Part shown: positions 52,106 to 60,383 of the stretch, in pieces
Position numbering within the stretch: position 1 is the stretch's first letter
Layout of the letters: each line of letters starts with the position of its first letter
Assembly: GCA_052144935.1 (NCBI GenBank)
Contig: JBKQPR010000190.1
Location: 1 to 64,000 of the forward strand
Direction: 5' to 3'
From: JOPF133 sp052144935
GTDB taxonomy: Bacteria; Acidobacteriota; Terriglobia; Bryobacterales; Bryobacteraceae
DNA: 64,000 nt
Translations under genes and position numbers: made by a program
The notes under the pieces: generated by a model
Database searches by the model: none
Seen by the model: the letters and a program-made list of their open reading frames with translations, nothing else
What the model was told of the DNA's origin: nothing

Positions 52106-53543
52106 TAAAGAAGTAGTCGGCAGTGTCGTCCAGGTGGCCGGACCGGCCGTGGACTGCCAGTTTCCCGAGGCGAAGATCCCCCTGATCTATACCGCCATCC
52201 GCATCACCAGTGAGGGCTTCGAGGGACCGCAGCCGATCGATATCGTCTGCGAGGTGGAGCAGCACATCGGCGAGGGCCGCGTGCGCACTATTGCGCTCCA
52301 GCCGACCGAGGGCCTGGTGCGCGGCATGAAAGCCACCAGCCTGGGCCATCCGGTGGAAGTCCCGGTCGGCCCCGAGACGCTGGGCCGCGTGCTCAACGTG
52401 ATCGGCCAGCCGGTGGACGAGATGGGTCCGGTGAACACCAAGCTGCACTATCCGATTCATCGCCCCTCGCCTTCCTTCGAAGATCAGTCCACGCGGCTGG
52501 AGATGTTCGAAACCGGCATCAAGGTCGTCGACCTGCTGGAGCCCTATCTGCGCGGCGGCAAGATCGGCCTGTTCGGCGGCGCGGGCGTCGGCAAGACCGT
52601 CATCATCCAGGAGCTCATCAACAACCTCGCCCAGAAGCACGGCGGCGTGTCGGTATTCGCGGGCGTCGGGGAGCGCACCCGCGAAGGCAACGACCTCTGG
52701 CTGGAGTTCCAGGAATCCGGCGTCATCGACCCGCACGATTACAAGAAATCCAAGTGCGCGCTGATCTACGGCCAGATGACCGAGCCGCCCGGCGCGCGCC
52801 TGCGCGTGGGTCTCACCGGCCTGACCGTCGCCGAGTACTTCCGCGACGAAGAAGGCCAGGACGTGCTGTTGTTCATCGACAACATTTTCCGCTTTACCCA
52901 GGCGGGTTCGGAAGTCTCGGCGCTGCTCGGCCGCATGCCATCCGCGGTGGGATACCAGCCCAATCTGGCCACCGAAATGGGCGAGCTGCAGGAGCGCATT
53001 ACCTCCACCAAGAAAGGCTCCATCACCTCGGTGCAGGCCATTTACGTGCCGGCCGACGATTACACCGATCCTGCCCCGGCCACCGCTTTCGCGCACCTCG
53101 ATGCCACCACCAACCTCTCGCGCGACATCGCCTCGCTGGGCATTTACCCGGCCGTCGATCCTCTGGCTTCCACCTCGCGCATCCTCGATCCCATGGTCAT
53201 CGGGAAAGAGCACTACGATACCGCGCAGGCCGTCAAGGGCGTGCTGCAGCGCTACAAGGATTTGCAGGACATCATCGCCATCCTGGGCATCGACGAGCTT
53301 TCCGACGAGGACAAACTGACCGTCTCGCGGGCGAGAAAGATCCAGAATTTCCTCTCCCAGCCGTTCCATGTGGCCGAGCAGTTCACCGGTTTCCCCGGCA
53401 AGTACGTCAAGGTGGCCGACACCATCCGCGGCTTCCGGGAAATCACCGAAGGCAAGCACGACGCCATTCCCGAGCAGGCCTTCTATATGCAGGGCACCAT
53501 CGAGGAAGTGCTGGAGAGGAACGAAGCTATGAAGCGAGGCTAG
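52092..53543 (+). CDS. atpD: F-type ATP synthase subunit beta
   Basis: The catalytic subunit, 483 residues from the ATG at 52092 (MATNDKEVVGSVVQVAG). An earlier in-frame ATG (52074) lies inside the unknown gene. Walker A GGAGVGKT at 162-169; GVGERTREGNDLW and LLFIDNIFRFTQAGSEVS are present; the DELSEED loop is IDELSDEDKLTV. No tail is present, in contrast with the N-ATPase beta. Confidence 0.96.
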   Translation: MATNDKEVVGSVVQVAGPAVDCQFPEAKIPLIYTAIRITSEGFEGPQPIDIVCEVEQHIGEGRVRTIALQPTEGLVRGMKATSLGHPVEVPVGPETLGRVLNVIGQPVDEMGPVNTKLHYPIHRPSPSFEDQSTRLEMFETGIKVVDLLEPYLRGGKIGLFGGAGVGKTVIIQELINNLAQKHGGVSVFAGVGERTREGNDLWLEFQESGVIDPHDYKKSKCALIYGQMTEPPGARLRVGLTGLTVAEYFRDEEGQDVLLFIDNIFRFTQAGSEVSALLGRMPSAVGYQPNLATEMGELQERITSTKKGSITSVQAIYVPADDYTDPAPATAFAHLDATTNLSRDIASLGIYPAVDPLASTSRILDPMVIGKEHYDTAQAVKGVLQRYKDLQDIIAILGIDELSDEDKLTVSRARKIQNFLSQPFHVAEQFTGFPGKYVKVADTIRGFREITEGKHDAIPEQAFYMQGTIEEVLERNEAMKRG

Positions 53544-53545
53544 CC

Positions 53546-53965
53546 ATGGCGGACGTACCCGAACTAGAGCTGGAAGTGGCCACGCCGGAGCGCCTGTTGG
53601 TGCGCGAGGAAGTTACCGAAGTGCAGCTTCCCGGCAAGGACGGCTATCTCGGCGTTCTGCCCGGCCACGCGCCGCTGCTGAGCCAACTGGGCATCGGTTA
53701 CCTGAGCTACCTGACGGCCGGCCGGCGCAAGTACCTGTCGGTGCACGGCGGGTTCGTGGAGGTCCTTCAGGACCACGTGCGCGTACTGGCGGAATTGGCC
53801 GAGCGCGCCGAAGAGATCGATATCGAGCGCGCCAAACGCGCCGCCCAGCGTGCCCAGGAGGAGTTGATCAACCCCAACCTGGGCATAGATCCAGCCGTAG
53901 CTCTAACCGCCCTGATGCGCGCCGAGGCGCGTCTCGAAGCGGCCGAAAAGAAGCAGGTGGGGTAG
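53546..53965 (+). CDS. atpC: F-type ATP synthase subunit epsilon
   Basis: A 139-residue protein starting 2 bases after beta. The beta-sandwich pattern is ELEVATPERLLVREEVTEVQ, GYLGVLPGHAPLLSQLG and RKYLSVHGGFVEV. The C-terminal helices (ERAKRAAQRAQEEL, LMRAEARLEAAEK) are of regulatory type. It ends the operon. The a and c genes must be elsewhere in the genome. Confidence 0.93.
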   Translation: MADVPELELEVATPERLLVREEVTEVQLPGKDGYLGVLPGHAPLLSQLGIGYLSYLTAGRRKYLSVHGGFVEVLQDHVRVLAELAERAEEIDIERAKRAAQRAQEELINPNLGIDPAVALTALMRAEARLEAAEKKQVG

Positions 53966-54201
53966 ACGGGCTAGCACAGGCCAGCACAGGCGTTGAGACA
54001 GACTGCCCCGTCGCTCTCTCGGGATCGAAGTGCATTCTTCGCAACCGGGCCGTACTCCAGACCGATTCACGGCGCATGCGGAGTTGCCGGCGTTCCTCCC
54101 GATTCAGGCGCCGGTGATCCCTGTCGTGCGCGCTTAGGTCCATTTCGCCCCTTTTGATCGCTCGGGTCAACACCGGTATACCATGGCTGAAGGGTACTCC
54201 A

Positions 54202-54441
54202 ATGCCGGCAGCCCATGATTCACTCCTTGATCGGATCACGATCGATTCCGACGTGCGGTTCGGGAAGCCGTGCATTCGCGGTCACCGGATCACCGTTCAG
54301 GAGATTCTGGAGTGGCTGTCAAGTGGAGCATCCCAGCAGCAAATCCTGGCCGATTATCCCCAGCTCGAGCCCGATGACTTTCTTGCCGTCTATGCCTACG
54401 CCGCCGAACTGGCGGCGGGGCGCAAAGTCTCCAGAGGATGA
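54202..54441 (+). CDS. DUF433 antitoxin-like protein
   Basis: A 79-residue protein (MPAAHDSLLDRITIDSDV...). DUF433 marks: VRFGKPCIRGHRITVQEILEWLSSG and a late ILADYPQLEPDDFLAVYAYA. Such winged-helix-like proteins usually precede a DUF5615 PIN-like toxin, as here. The stop overlaps the next start by ATGA. It probably neutralises the partner and represses the pair. Confidence 0.85.
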   Translation: MPAAHDSLLDRITIDSDVRFGKPCIRGHRITVQEILEWLSSGASQQQILADYPQLEPDDFLAVYAYAAELAAGRKVSRG

Positions 54442-54767
54442 AGCTCCTCTTCGATGAAAGCCTATCGCCGAGGCTGGTTCTATTACTGCGCGACCTATTC
54501 CCTGAGTCCGAAAGTGCGCTTCGAAACGGGCTTGCTCGTGCCGGCGATCGCAAGATTCTGGACTACGCCGCCGCTCACGACTTCATCCTGGTCTCGACAG
54601 ACAGCGATTTCGAAAGTCTGGCGAGGCAAATCCCTGGCGCCAAGGTCGTCATTCTCCGTTCCTGCGATTATCCAACTGATGTCGCAGCCGGCGTGCTTCG
54701 GCGCAATGCCATCCCTGTCGCTGAGTTGCCCAGCTCCGAGGATCACTTGATCAGTCTCGACCAATAG
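54438..54767 (+). CDS. DUF5615 PIN-like nuclease toxin
   Basis: A 109-residue protein with acidic PIN-like positions: LLFDESLSPRL at the start (Asp6, Glu7) and LVSTDSDFESLARQIPGAKVVIL in the middle. DUF5615 (Mut7-C-like) proteins pair with DUF433 in bacterial toxin-antitoxin modules; the catalytic target is presumed RNA. Translation is coupled to the DUF433 gene. Confidence 0.85.
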   Translation: MKLLFDESLSPRLVLLLRDLFPESESALRNGLARAGDRKILDYAAAHDFILVSTDSDFESLARQIPGAKVVILRSCDYPTDVAAGVLRRNAIPVAELPSSEDHLISLDQ

Positions 54768-54864
54768 CAGGTGGCCGCAAGGTCGTCCGGCGCACACCTG
54801 GGGGCACCCCCCTTGCCCGCTCGTGAAGATCTCCCCCCAGCCGTGCCACACTAGCAACTGAGCT

Positions 54865-55746
54865 ATGCCGACGCCCCGCCGTGATCCTCTGCGCCTCGCC
54901 ATCCGGCTGGTGGTCTACGTGACGCTGGGCTACTTGAGTCTGCTTCTCGTTGGCTGGGCGCTGCTGGACTTGGGCGCGGTGCTGGGCGCGGTGGCCACCG
55001 TGCTGGCGGCGGCCTGCCTGGTCAACTGGGTATCCCTGCGCATTTACGAGCATCTTACGCTCGCCGACTTGGGCTTATGGTGGAACCGCGCCTCCTCGCA
55101 CAACCTCGGGCTGGGCGTCGCGGCCGGGGCCGGCGCCGCCTGCCTGGTGCTGGCGCCGCCACTGCTGTTGGGTTTCGCGCACATGGCTCCCACGCCCGCC
55201 GAGCAGCCCTCCTTCGGCGCGCTGGCCTTCGCCGCCGTGATGCTGGCAGCGGGCGCAGTGGGCGAGGAACTCCTCTTTCGCGGCTATGGCTTTCAAATCA
55301 TGCTGGCCGAGATCGGACCCTTCGCCACCATTCTGCCCGTCAGCGTGCTCTTCGCGCTGCTGCACGGGAACAACCCCAACGCCAATTGGTTCGGGATGGC
55401 CAATACGGCGGCCTTTGGCGTGGTCTTCGGTTACGCTTATTTCCGTAGCCGCGACCTTTGGCTGCCCATCGGCCTGCACTTCGGCTGGAACATTACGCTG
55501 CCCCTCTTTGGCGTCAACCTCAGCGGGCTTAGAATGAATATGACGGGTTCGGAGATGTCCTGGACCGCCGGCAACCTTTGGAGCGGCGGCGCCTACGGCC
55601 CGGAGGCCAGCCTGCCGACCTCCGTGGTGGTGGCGCTGTTGTTCCTTTGCATCTGGAAAGCCCCAGTCCGCCGGCAGTTCTCGCCATTGACGGGTCCGTC
55701 CGCGGAGAGTGCCGTATGCGAGCCTTCGCCCCCATTGCCGTCCTGA
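54865..55746 (+). CDS. CPBP-family intramembrane metalloprotease
   Basis: A 293-residue protein with about seven helices. CPBP (CAAX protease/Abi) motifs: GAVGEELLFRGYGF (two Glu and Arg), FALLHGNNPNANWFGM, and HFGWNITLPLF near the end. These enzymes cleave membrane or prenylated substrates, or act in bacteriocin immunity. The end overlaps the next gene by 31 bases. Confidence 0.85.
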   Translation: MPTPRRDPLRLAIRLVVYVTLGYLSLLLVGWALLDLGAVLGAVATVLAAACLVNWVSLRIYEHLTLADLGLWWNRASSHNLGLGVAAGAGAACLVLAPPLLLGFAHMAPTPAEQPSFGALAFAAVMLAAGAVGEELLFRGYGFQIMLAEIGPFATILPVSVLFALLHGNNPNANWFGMANTAAFGVVFGYAYFRSRDLWLPIGLHFGWNITLPLFGVNLSGLRMNMTGSEMSWTAGNLWSGGAYGPEASLPTSVVVALLFLCIWKAPVRRQFSPLTGPSAESAVCEPSPPLPS

Positions 55747-56504
55747 CTCTGCTGGCTCCCCTGGCGCCGGCGGCCGATAAACTCACCTTCGAAGACCGCG
55801 TGGAGCTCACCCGCGGCCTGATGGCCGAGTATGGCAAAGCCAAGGTGCTGCTGCCACGCTCCAAAAAGCCGCTGGAGTTCAACTCCGACGGCACTTACGA
55901 TAAGATGGCCTGGCGCGACATCGCCCGCGAAAGCGGCCCCGCCGCGCGCAATGGCGACCTGGTCGAGATCACCAAACTCACCATCGAAGGCGACCGCCTG
56001 CTGCTGGAGATCAACGGCGGATTCAAAGGCGGCCGCAAGTGGTACCAGGGAGTGCAGATCCAAGGGCCTATGAGCGGGACACCCACCACCGTTGGTAACG
56101 GCGACTCGAACGCGCCCGGCGGCACTTCCATCGCCGTGCTGTTTCACAAACCCCTGGAGCCCATCAAGGCGGCCGAAGTCAAGAAGATGCTGGCCCCGAT
56201 TCTGGATTTCGACAAGCGCACGGTCACCGAAGTCTACGCCGAGACGCTGCCGCCCGAGGTGAAAATGGCGATCTCCGAGAAGCGCGCACTCGAGGGCATG
56301 ACCCGCGACCAGGTGATCATGTCGCTGGGCCGCCCGGTGTACAAGTCGCGCGAAACCAAGGACGGGCTGGAAACCGAAGACTGGGTCTATGGAGCGGCCC
56401 CCGGCAAAATCACCTTCGTCACTTTCGACGGTGACAAGGTCATCAAGGTGAAAGTCGCCTACGCCGGCTTGGGCACGCAAGTGAACGACCCCGGCAAAAA
56501 TTGA
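55716..56504 (+). CDS. Exported hypothetical protein with SmpA-like end
   Basis: A 262-residue protein from the ATG at 55716 (MRAFAPIAVLTLLAPLAPAADK, a signal peptide). The start is inside the CPBP gene. The middle has DLVEITKLTIEGDRLLLEIN and KMLAPILDFDKRTVTEVYAE. The end (GMTRDQVIMSLGRPVYK, then EDWVYG, ITFVTFDGDKVIKVKV) resembles the SmpA/BamE lipoprotein fold. Function is unknown; it is probably periplasmic. Confidence 0.7.
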   Translation: MRAFAPIAVLTLLAPLAPAADKLTFEDRVELTRGLMAEYGKAKVLLPRSKKPLEFNSDGTYDKMAWRDIARESGPAARNGDLVEITKLTIEGDRLLLEINGGFKGGRKWYQGVQIQGPMSGTPTTVGNGDSNAPGGTSIAVLFHKPLEPIKAAEVKKMLAPILDFDKRTVTEVYAETLPPEVKMAISEKRALEGMTRDQVIMSLGRPVYKSRETKDGLETEDWVYGAAPGKITFVTFDGDKVIKVKVAYAGLGTQVNDPGKN

Positions 56505-56506
56505 GG

Positions 56507-57112
56507 ATGCGCGTTCCCGCAAGCGTCCTGGCCTTGGCCCTCGCCGCCGGCGCCCTCATGGCCGGTTGTGGCGCTCCGCCCCGGCCGGCCGGCCAATCGA
56601 CGCGCGGCCAAGAAGCGCCCGCCGCCGCGCGCATCACCCAGTTCTACGCCACCGCGCCGCAGTTGGCCTTGGGCGAGCACGAGTTGCTCTGTTACGGCAC
56701 GGAGAACGCCCGCACCGTGCATCTTGCGCCGCCGCCCCAGGAACTTTCCGCCGCGCTGGCCCGTTGCGTGGAAGTCAACCCCACCCAAACCACCCGCTAC
56801 ACCCTGACCGCGGAGGGCGCCGGCGGCCCGCCCGCTACAGGGGAATTGACCGTCACGGTGGGCCCGCCGCACGTGAAGATCATCGACGTTACGGTGAGCG
56901 CTCTCAGCGTGGCGCCGGGCGACCTGGTGAGCCTCTGCTATCGCGTGGAGAACGCTGCGTCGGTCGAGATCGATCCCATCCATTTCCGCGGCGCGTCCAA
57001 GCCAAACGGCTGCGCTATGGATTATCCGCGGAAAACCACTACGTACCTGCTCACGGCCACCGGCGTGGAAGGCAGCCGCGACCAGGAGCACGTGACGGTA
57101 ACGGTCCACTGA
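56507..57112 (+). CDS. Hypothetical lipoprotein with two Ig-like repeats
   Basis: A 201-residue lipoprotein: signal plus lipobox LMAGC (about residue 20). Two similar domains follow (ITQFYATAPQLALGEHELLCYGTEN and DVTVSALSVAPGDLVSLCYRVEN), each with a cysteine in LCYG or LCYR and a later Cys, so probably one disulfide each. Each ends in TTRYTLTAEG or TTTYLLTATG. It starts 2 bases after the previous gene. Confidence 0.7.
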   Translation: MRVPASVLALALAAGALMAGCGAPPRPAGQSTRGQEAPAAARITQFYATAPQLALGEHELLCYGTENARTVHLAPPPQELSAALARCVEVNPTQTTRYTLTAEGAGGPPATGELTVTVGPPHVKIIDVTVSALSVAPGDLVSLCYRVENAASVEIDPIHFRGASKPNGCAMDYPRKTTTYLLTATGVEGSRDQEHVTVTVH

Positions 57113-57177
57113 CTACCTGACCGGCTTTTGTGCTGTCGGGCTAACCCTCCGGCTTCCGCCGCGTCTAAACAGCCACT

Positions 57178-58110
57178 ATGCTGAACCACGCTTTCCGTTA
57201 CCTGGCTGCCACGGCTCTCGGCGCGACCCTTCTGCTGGTTCCCGCCCAAAGCCAAACCCGCAACCACCATGACTTCAACCTCAACGTCCAGAACAGTGAC
57301 GCCGAGCACTGCGCCGATCTGAAAGCGGAGGCCGCCGGTGAAATTGCGCAGGCCACCGAAAGCTTCACGCTCTCGCGCAGCCAGGCGCCCGTCCTGGAAA
57401 TCAGCGCGCTCGATCGCGGCAACATCCGCGTGCTGGGGTCGGCGCAGGCGGATTATGCAGTCGAGGTGTGCAAGTTTGCGGTGGCCGGGGATCGCGCCGC
57501 CGCCGAGCAGTTACTCCGCGGCGTGACCGTCTCCCGCAGCGCCGGCCGGCTTTCCACCTCCGGTCCCACCACGGATGACGGCCAATGGATCGCCTACTTC
57601 ATCGTCCACGCGCCAAAAGATGCCCCGGTCGACCTGGAGACCCACAATGGCGCCATCGCCGTGCGCGGGATCGACGGCCTGGTGAAGGTGCACGCCACCA
57701 ACGGCCCCATTGCGGTGCGTGATTGCGGCGGGCGCGTGGAGGCCAACACCATCAACGGACCGATCGCCTTTGAAGGCGGTGGCGGCGACATCCATCTGCA
57801 GGCGCAAAACGGACCGATCGCCTTGAAGTTGTCGGGCGACCTGTGGTACGGCAATCAACTGGAAGCCCACACCAACAACGGTCCGGTGAGCCTGAAGATT
57901 CCCGACAACTTCCGCTCCGGCGTGCGCGTGGAAACTTCCGGTAACTCTCCGGTGAGCTGCAAGGCGGCCGCCTGCGCCAACGCCTCGGACGACAGGGCAG
58001 GCAACCCGCGCGTCATCCAGATGAACGGATCCGACGGCACGATTCACATTTCGACGCACAACGGCCCGATCGCGGTCGGCGGCGAAAGCAAGACAGGCCG
58101 GGCGATTTAA
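57178..58110 (+). CDS. Exported DUF4097-like beta-helix protein with NGPI repeats
   Basis: A 310-residue protein with signal peptide (MLNHAFRYLAATALGATLLL). A strand-rich N-terminal half (LEISALDRGNIRVLGSAQAD) is followed from about residue 155 by a repeat in which NG(A/P)I or NGPV recurs about every 18-22 residues (ETHNGAIAVRG, HATNGPIAVRD, NTINGPIAFEG, QAQNGPIALKL, HTNNGPVSLKI, THNGPIAVGG). This is the DUF4097 single-stranded beta-helix pattern. It is probably a surface or periplasmic protein of unknown role. It follows the lipoprotein gene by 65 bases. Confidence 0.75.
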   Translation: MLNHAFRYLAATALGATLLLVPAQSQTRNHHDFNLNVQNSDAEHCADLKAEAAGEIAQATESFTLSRSQAPVLEISALDRGNIRVLGSAQADYAVEVCKFAVAGDRAAAEQLLRGVTVSRSAGRLSTSGPTTDDGQWIAYFIVHAPKDAPVDLETHNGAIAVRGIDGLVKVHATNGPIAVRDCGGRVEANTINGPIAFEGGGGDIHLQAQNGPIALKLSGDLWYGNQLEAHTNNGPVSLKIPDNFRSGVRVETSGNSPVSCKAAACANASDDRAGNPRVIQMNGSDGTIHISTHNGPIAVGGESKTGRAI

Positions 58111-58146
58111 TTAACCCGCATTTCTCGCGGCTCTGTCCGGCGTGGC

Positions 58147-58254
58147 GCAGGCACTCATGCCTGCTGTGTCGAGAGTCGTGCCGGAACCGGTCTCGACACC
58201 GGTTCGTGATTGTGACGCAGTGACGAAGGCAGGCGTCGGCATGAGTGCCGACGC
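58147..58254. repeat. Cluster of three inverted repeats
   Basis: GCAGGCA-ctca-TGCCTGC (58147-58164), GTCGAGA...TCTCGAC (58168-58197) and GCGTCGGCA-tgag-TGCCGACGC (58233-58254) follow one another in the gap between convergent genes. The first and last share the words GCAGGC and ATGAGTGCC. It looks like a REP-type palindromic element. Confidence 0.6.
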
Positions 58255-58339
58255 GGCAGGCAAAAGTGCCTCGACGTCATCGCAACCGAACACCAACGTC
58301 GGTTAAGCCGCGTTGGTGGGGCAGGCTTCAGCCCGCCAA

Positions 58340-58365
58340 CGCCCGCTTGCGGGCGCTTTCTTCCC
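58340..58365. terminator. Hairpin between convergent genes
   Basis: CGCCCG-CTTG-CGGGCG is a perfect 6-bp stem followed by CTTTCTTCCCCTT. It could end rightward transcription after 58110 and, with weaker evidence, leftward transcription of the esterase. Confidence 0.4.
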
Positions 58366-58402
58366 CTTCACAGCGTCTCCGGTAGCGGTTTGGATACGGC
58401 CG

Positions 58403-59716
58403 CTATTGCCGCCCCAAGTGCATCTGCATGAACTTGAGGAACTCTGCGTAGTCCGCCGGCAGCGCTCCATGCCCGCCGGAGTGCATGAGGTAGCCGATGT
58501 CGTGCATGATCGGCTGGCCCGCGGGCGGCATCTGATCCGTCCCTAATCCCTGCTTGCCCAGCAGTCTGAACACCGGCTCGGCGGCCACCGCCGCCAGGAA
58601 CTCGCCCTTCGGGTCCGACCAGTAATCCTGATCGCCCGTCTGCAGAAACACGGGGCGCGGAGCCATCAGCGCCACCAGCATGTGGGCATCCACCGGAAGC
58701 TGGTCCACCTGCTCGGCGTACTTCTGGTAATTGGCGCAGAACTGGTACGGATACCTCGAAGGCGCCACCAGGTGCGCGATGGTTTCGCCGTAATTGCGCC
58801 GGCTGAGCGCCGCGCCGCCCTCGCCCGAACAACTGGCGATCACCATGGCGAACCGTGTGTCGTGCGCCCCCGCCCACATCACCGTCTTGCCCAGGCGCGA
58901 GACGCCGAAAATCGCGACGCGCCGCGCATCCACGCCCTGATCGGTTTCCAGATAGTCCATCGCGCGGCTCAATCCCCAGCCCCATGCGGCAATCGACCCC
59001 CACTCGTCCGGCTCCGGCCCGGTCTGGCCGGGTTTCGAATACAGCGACCGCACCGCATAAGGAATGCCGCCCAGGAAATCCGGGTCGATGTCGCCGTAAT
59101 ACACGGTGGCCACGCCGAAGCCCGCCGCCAGAAACGGCGCCACGTTCAAGTGCCCGATGCCGCCTTTGGGCGCGGGGCCTCTCTTTTTGTCCCTTCCCCA
59201 CACCTCGCCCGGCTTCACGCCCGGATCGTCCACCGTGCTGGAATTGGCCGAGAAGCCGATGTTCAGCAGCAGGGGAACGGGCTTACGCGCATCCGCCGGC
59301 AGATAGAGTAGCAGGTCCATCTTGGGGCCGCTCTTATCGGCGGAGAAGTAGACGGTCACCTGCCGCCGCATGGCCTTTCCGTCCAGCGCGGGGGTGCCTT
59401 TATCGAACACGTCGAAGGTCATGTCCTTGGGGCGGCCGGGGCTGCGCCCGTATTCGTTTTCCTCGAACAGCCGCACGATCTCCGGCCGCCGCTTTTCGTT
59501 CCAGGTCTTGGCATCGCGCACCCGTTTGCCGTCCGCCAGCGTCAGCGGGTCGGGCAGCGTGTAGTTGCCCACCTTGGCCTCGTCGTAGTTGACGGGAATA
59601 CCGGCGATGGGCGCCGGGTTGGCGGGCGGATGGGGCTGGGCATTCACGGAGCCGGCCGATAGCATCGCGGCGAGGGCCAGCAGCGGATTACGGGATCTTG
59701 GTGGCATGACTGCCAT
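58403..59716 (-). CDS. CE15-like glucuronoyl esterase, exported
   Basis: A 437-residue alpha/beta hydrolase with a short signal (LLALAAMLSAGSVNAQ). The nucleophile motif is GVSRLGK, as in CE15 (G-C/V-S-R-x-G-K). SGEGGAALSRRN follows, and the catalytic His is probably in MHSGGHGALP. CE15 enzymes cleave the ester between lignin alcohols and glucuronoyl groups of xylan; Solibacter has several studied members. Start 59716 has GGAG 4 bases before; MPPRSR three codons later is possible. Confidence 0.82.
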   Translation of the reverse strand: MAVMPPRSRNPLLALAAMLSAGSVNAQPHPPANPAPIAGIPVNYDEAKVGNYTLPDPLTLADGKRVRDAKTWNEKRRPEIVRLFEENEYGRSPGRPKDMTFDVFDKGTPALDGKAMRRQVTVYFSADKSGPKMDLLLYLPADARKPVPLLLNIGFSANSSTVDDPGVKPGEVWGRDKKRGPAPKGGIGHLNVAPFLAAGFGVATVYYGDIDPDFLGGIPYAVRSLYSKPGQTGPEPDEWGSIAAWGWGLSRAMDYLETDQGVDARRVAIFGVSRLGKTVMWAGAHDTRFAMVIASCSGEGGAALSRRNYGETIAHLVAPSRYPYQFCANYQKYAEQVDQLPVDAHMLVALMAPRPVFLQTGDQDYWSDPKGEFLAAVAAEPVFRLLGKQGLGTDQMPPAGQPIMHDIGYLMHSGGHGALPADYAEFLKFMQMHLGRQ

Positions 59717-59840
59717 CTTACTCCCGGCGGCGTTCGAAGGTGGTTGCAGGCGTTGCAGGCGGGGACCTCTGGCAGTGGACGCTCTCGCTAATGTATTATC
59801 ATCAAGCGCCCGATCTTCAGGATACTATTCGCGTCCCCCC

Positions 59841-60383
59841 ATGCGAGCTTACTTCGAACGGCTGGCGACCATCAGCACGCCCGAGGAGGCCGACCGCTAC
59901 AATCACCTCTCGGACCCCGCGCGGTGGCCCGCCATCGAGGCCTACTTCGCCGAACATGAGCTGACCCATTACTCGATTCTGCGGACGTCGGTGGTCCCCA
60001 CCATCATCCAGGGAGGCTTCCGCTCCAAGGTGATTCCCTCAGGCCAGCAGCATGAGCGACACCGAGTGTGCGAAAAGGACGACGACCGCCAAAGCCACCC
60101 TGCTCAGGAAAGTCAAGACCGAGTCCCCGATACCGCCGCGGTTCTATTGAATCGGACGATTCGACCCGACGAATGGGTGAACCCGCCGCGAAGATTCCGT
60201 TCTGACGCACTACCCAGGCCGGCCAAACGCGCTCACAAGGGCCGAGACAGCCTGCATCAGGCGGCCCTGATCCACCGATTGGGGCAGCGGAATGGAGAGA
60301 ACCGGAGTGTTCGTGCGTGGGTCGCGCGACAGCAGATTCGAAAGTCCTTCGCCGGTTGGCGCGCTCCGTGCCACGGCACCTAG
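59841..60383 (+). CDS. Hypothetical protein, possibly truncated
   Basis: The first 65 residues from the ATG at 59841 look like a real protein (MRAYFERLATISTPEEADRY, then HELTHYSILRTSVVPTIIQG). Beyond about 60030 the frame loses this character and from 60210 it overlaps the helicase gene antisense. I suspect a gene cut off near 60030. No family is recognised, and no ribosome site is seen. Confidence 0.35.
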   Translation: MRAYFERLATISTPEEADRYNHLSDPARWPAIEAYFAEHELTHYSILRTSVVPTIIQGGFRSKVIPSGQQHERHRVCEKDDDRQSHPAQESQDRVPDTAAVLLNRTIRPDEWVNPPRRFRSDALPRPAKRAHKGRDSLHQAALIHRLGQRNGENRSVRAWVARQQIRKSFAGWRAPCHGT

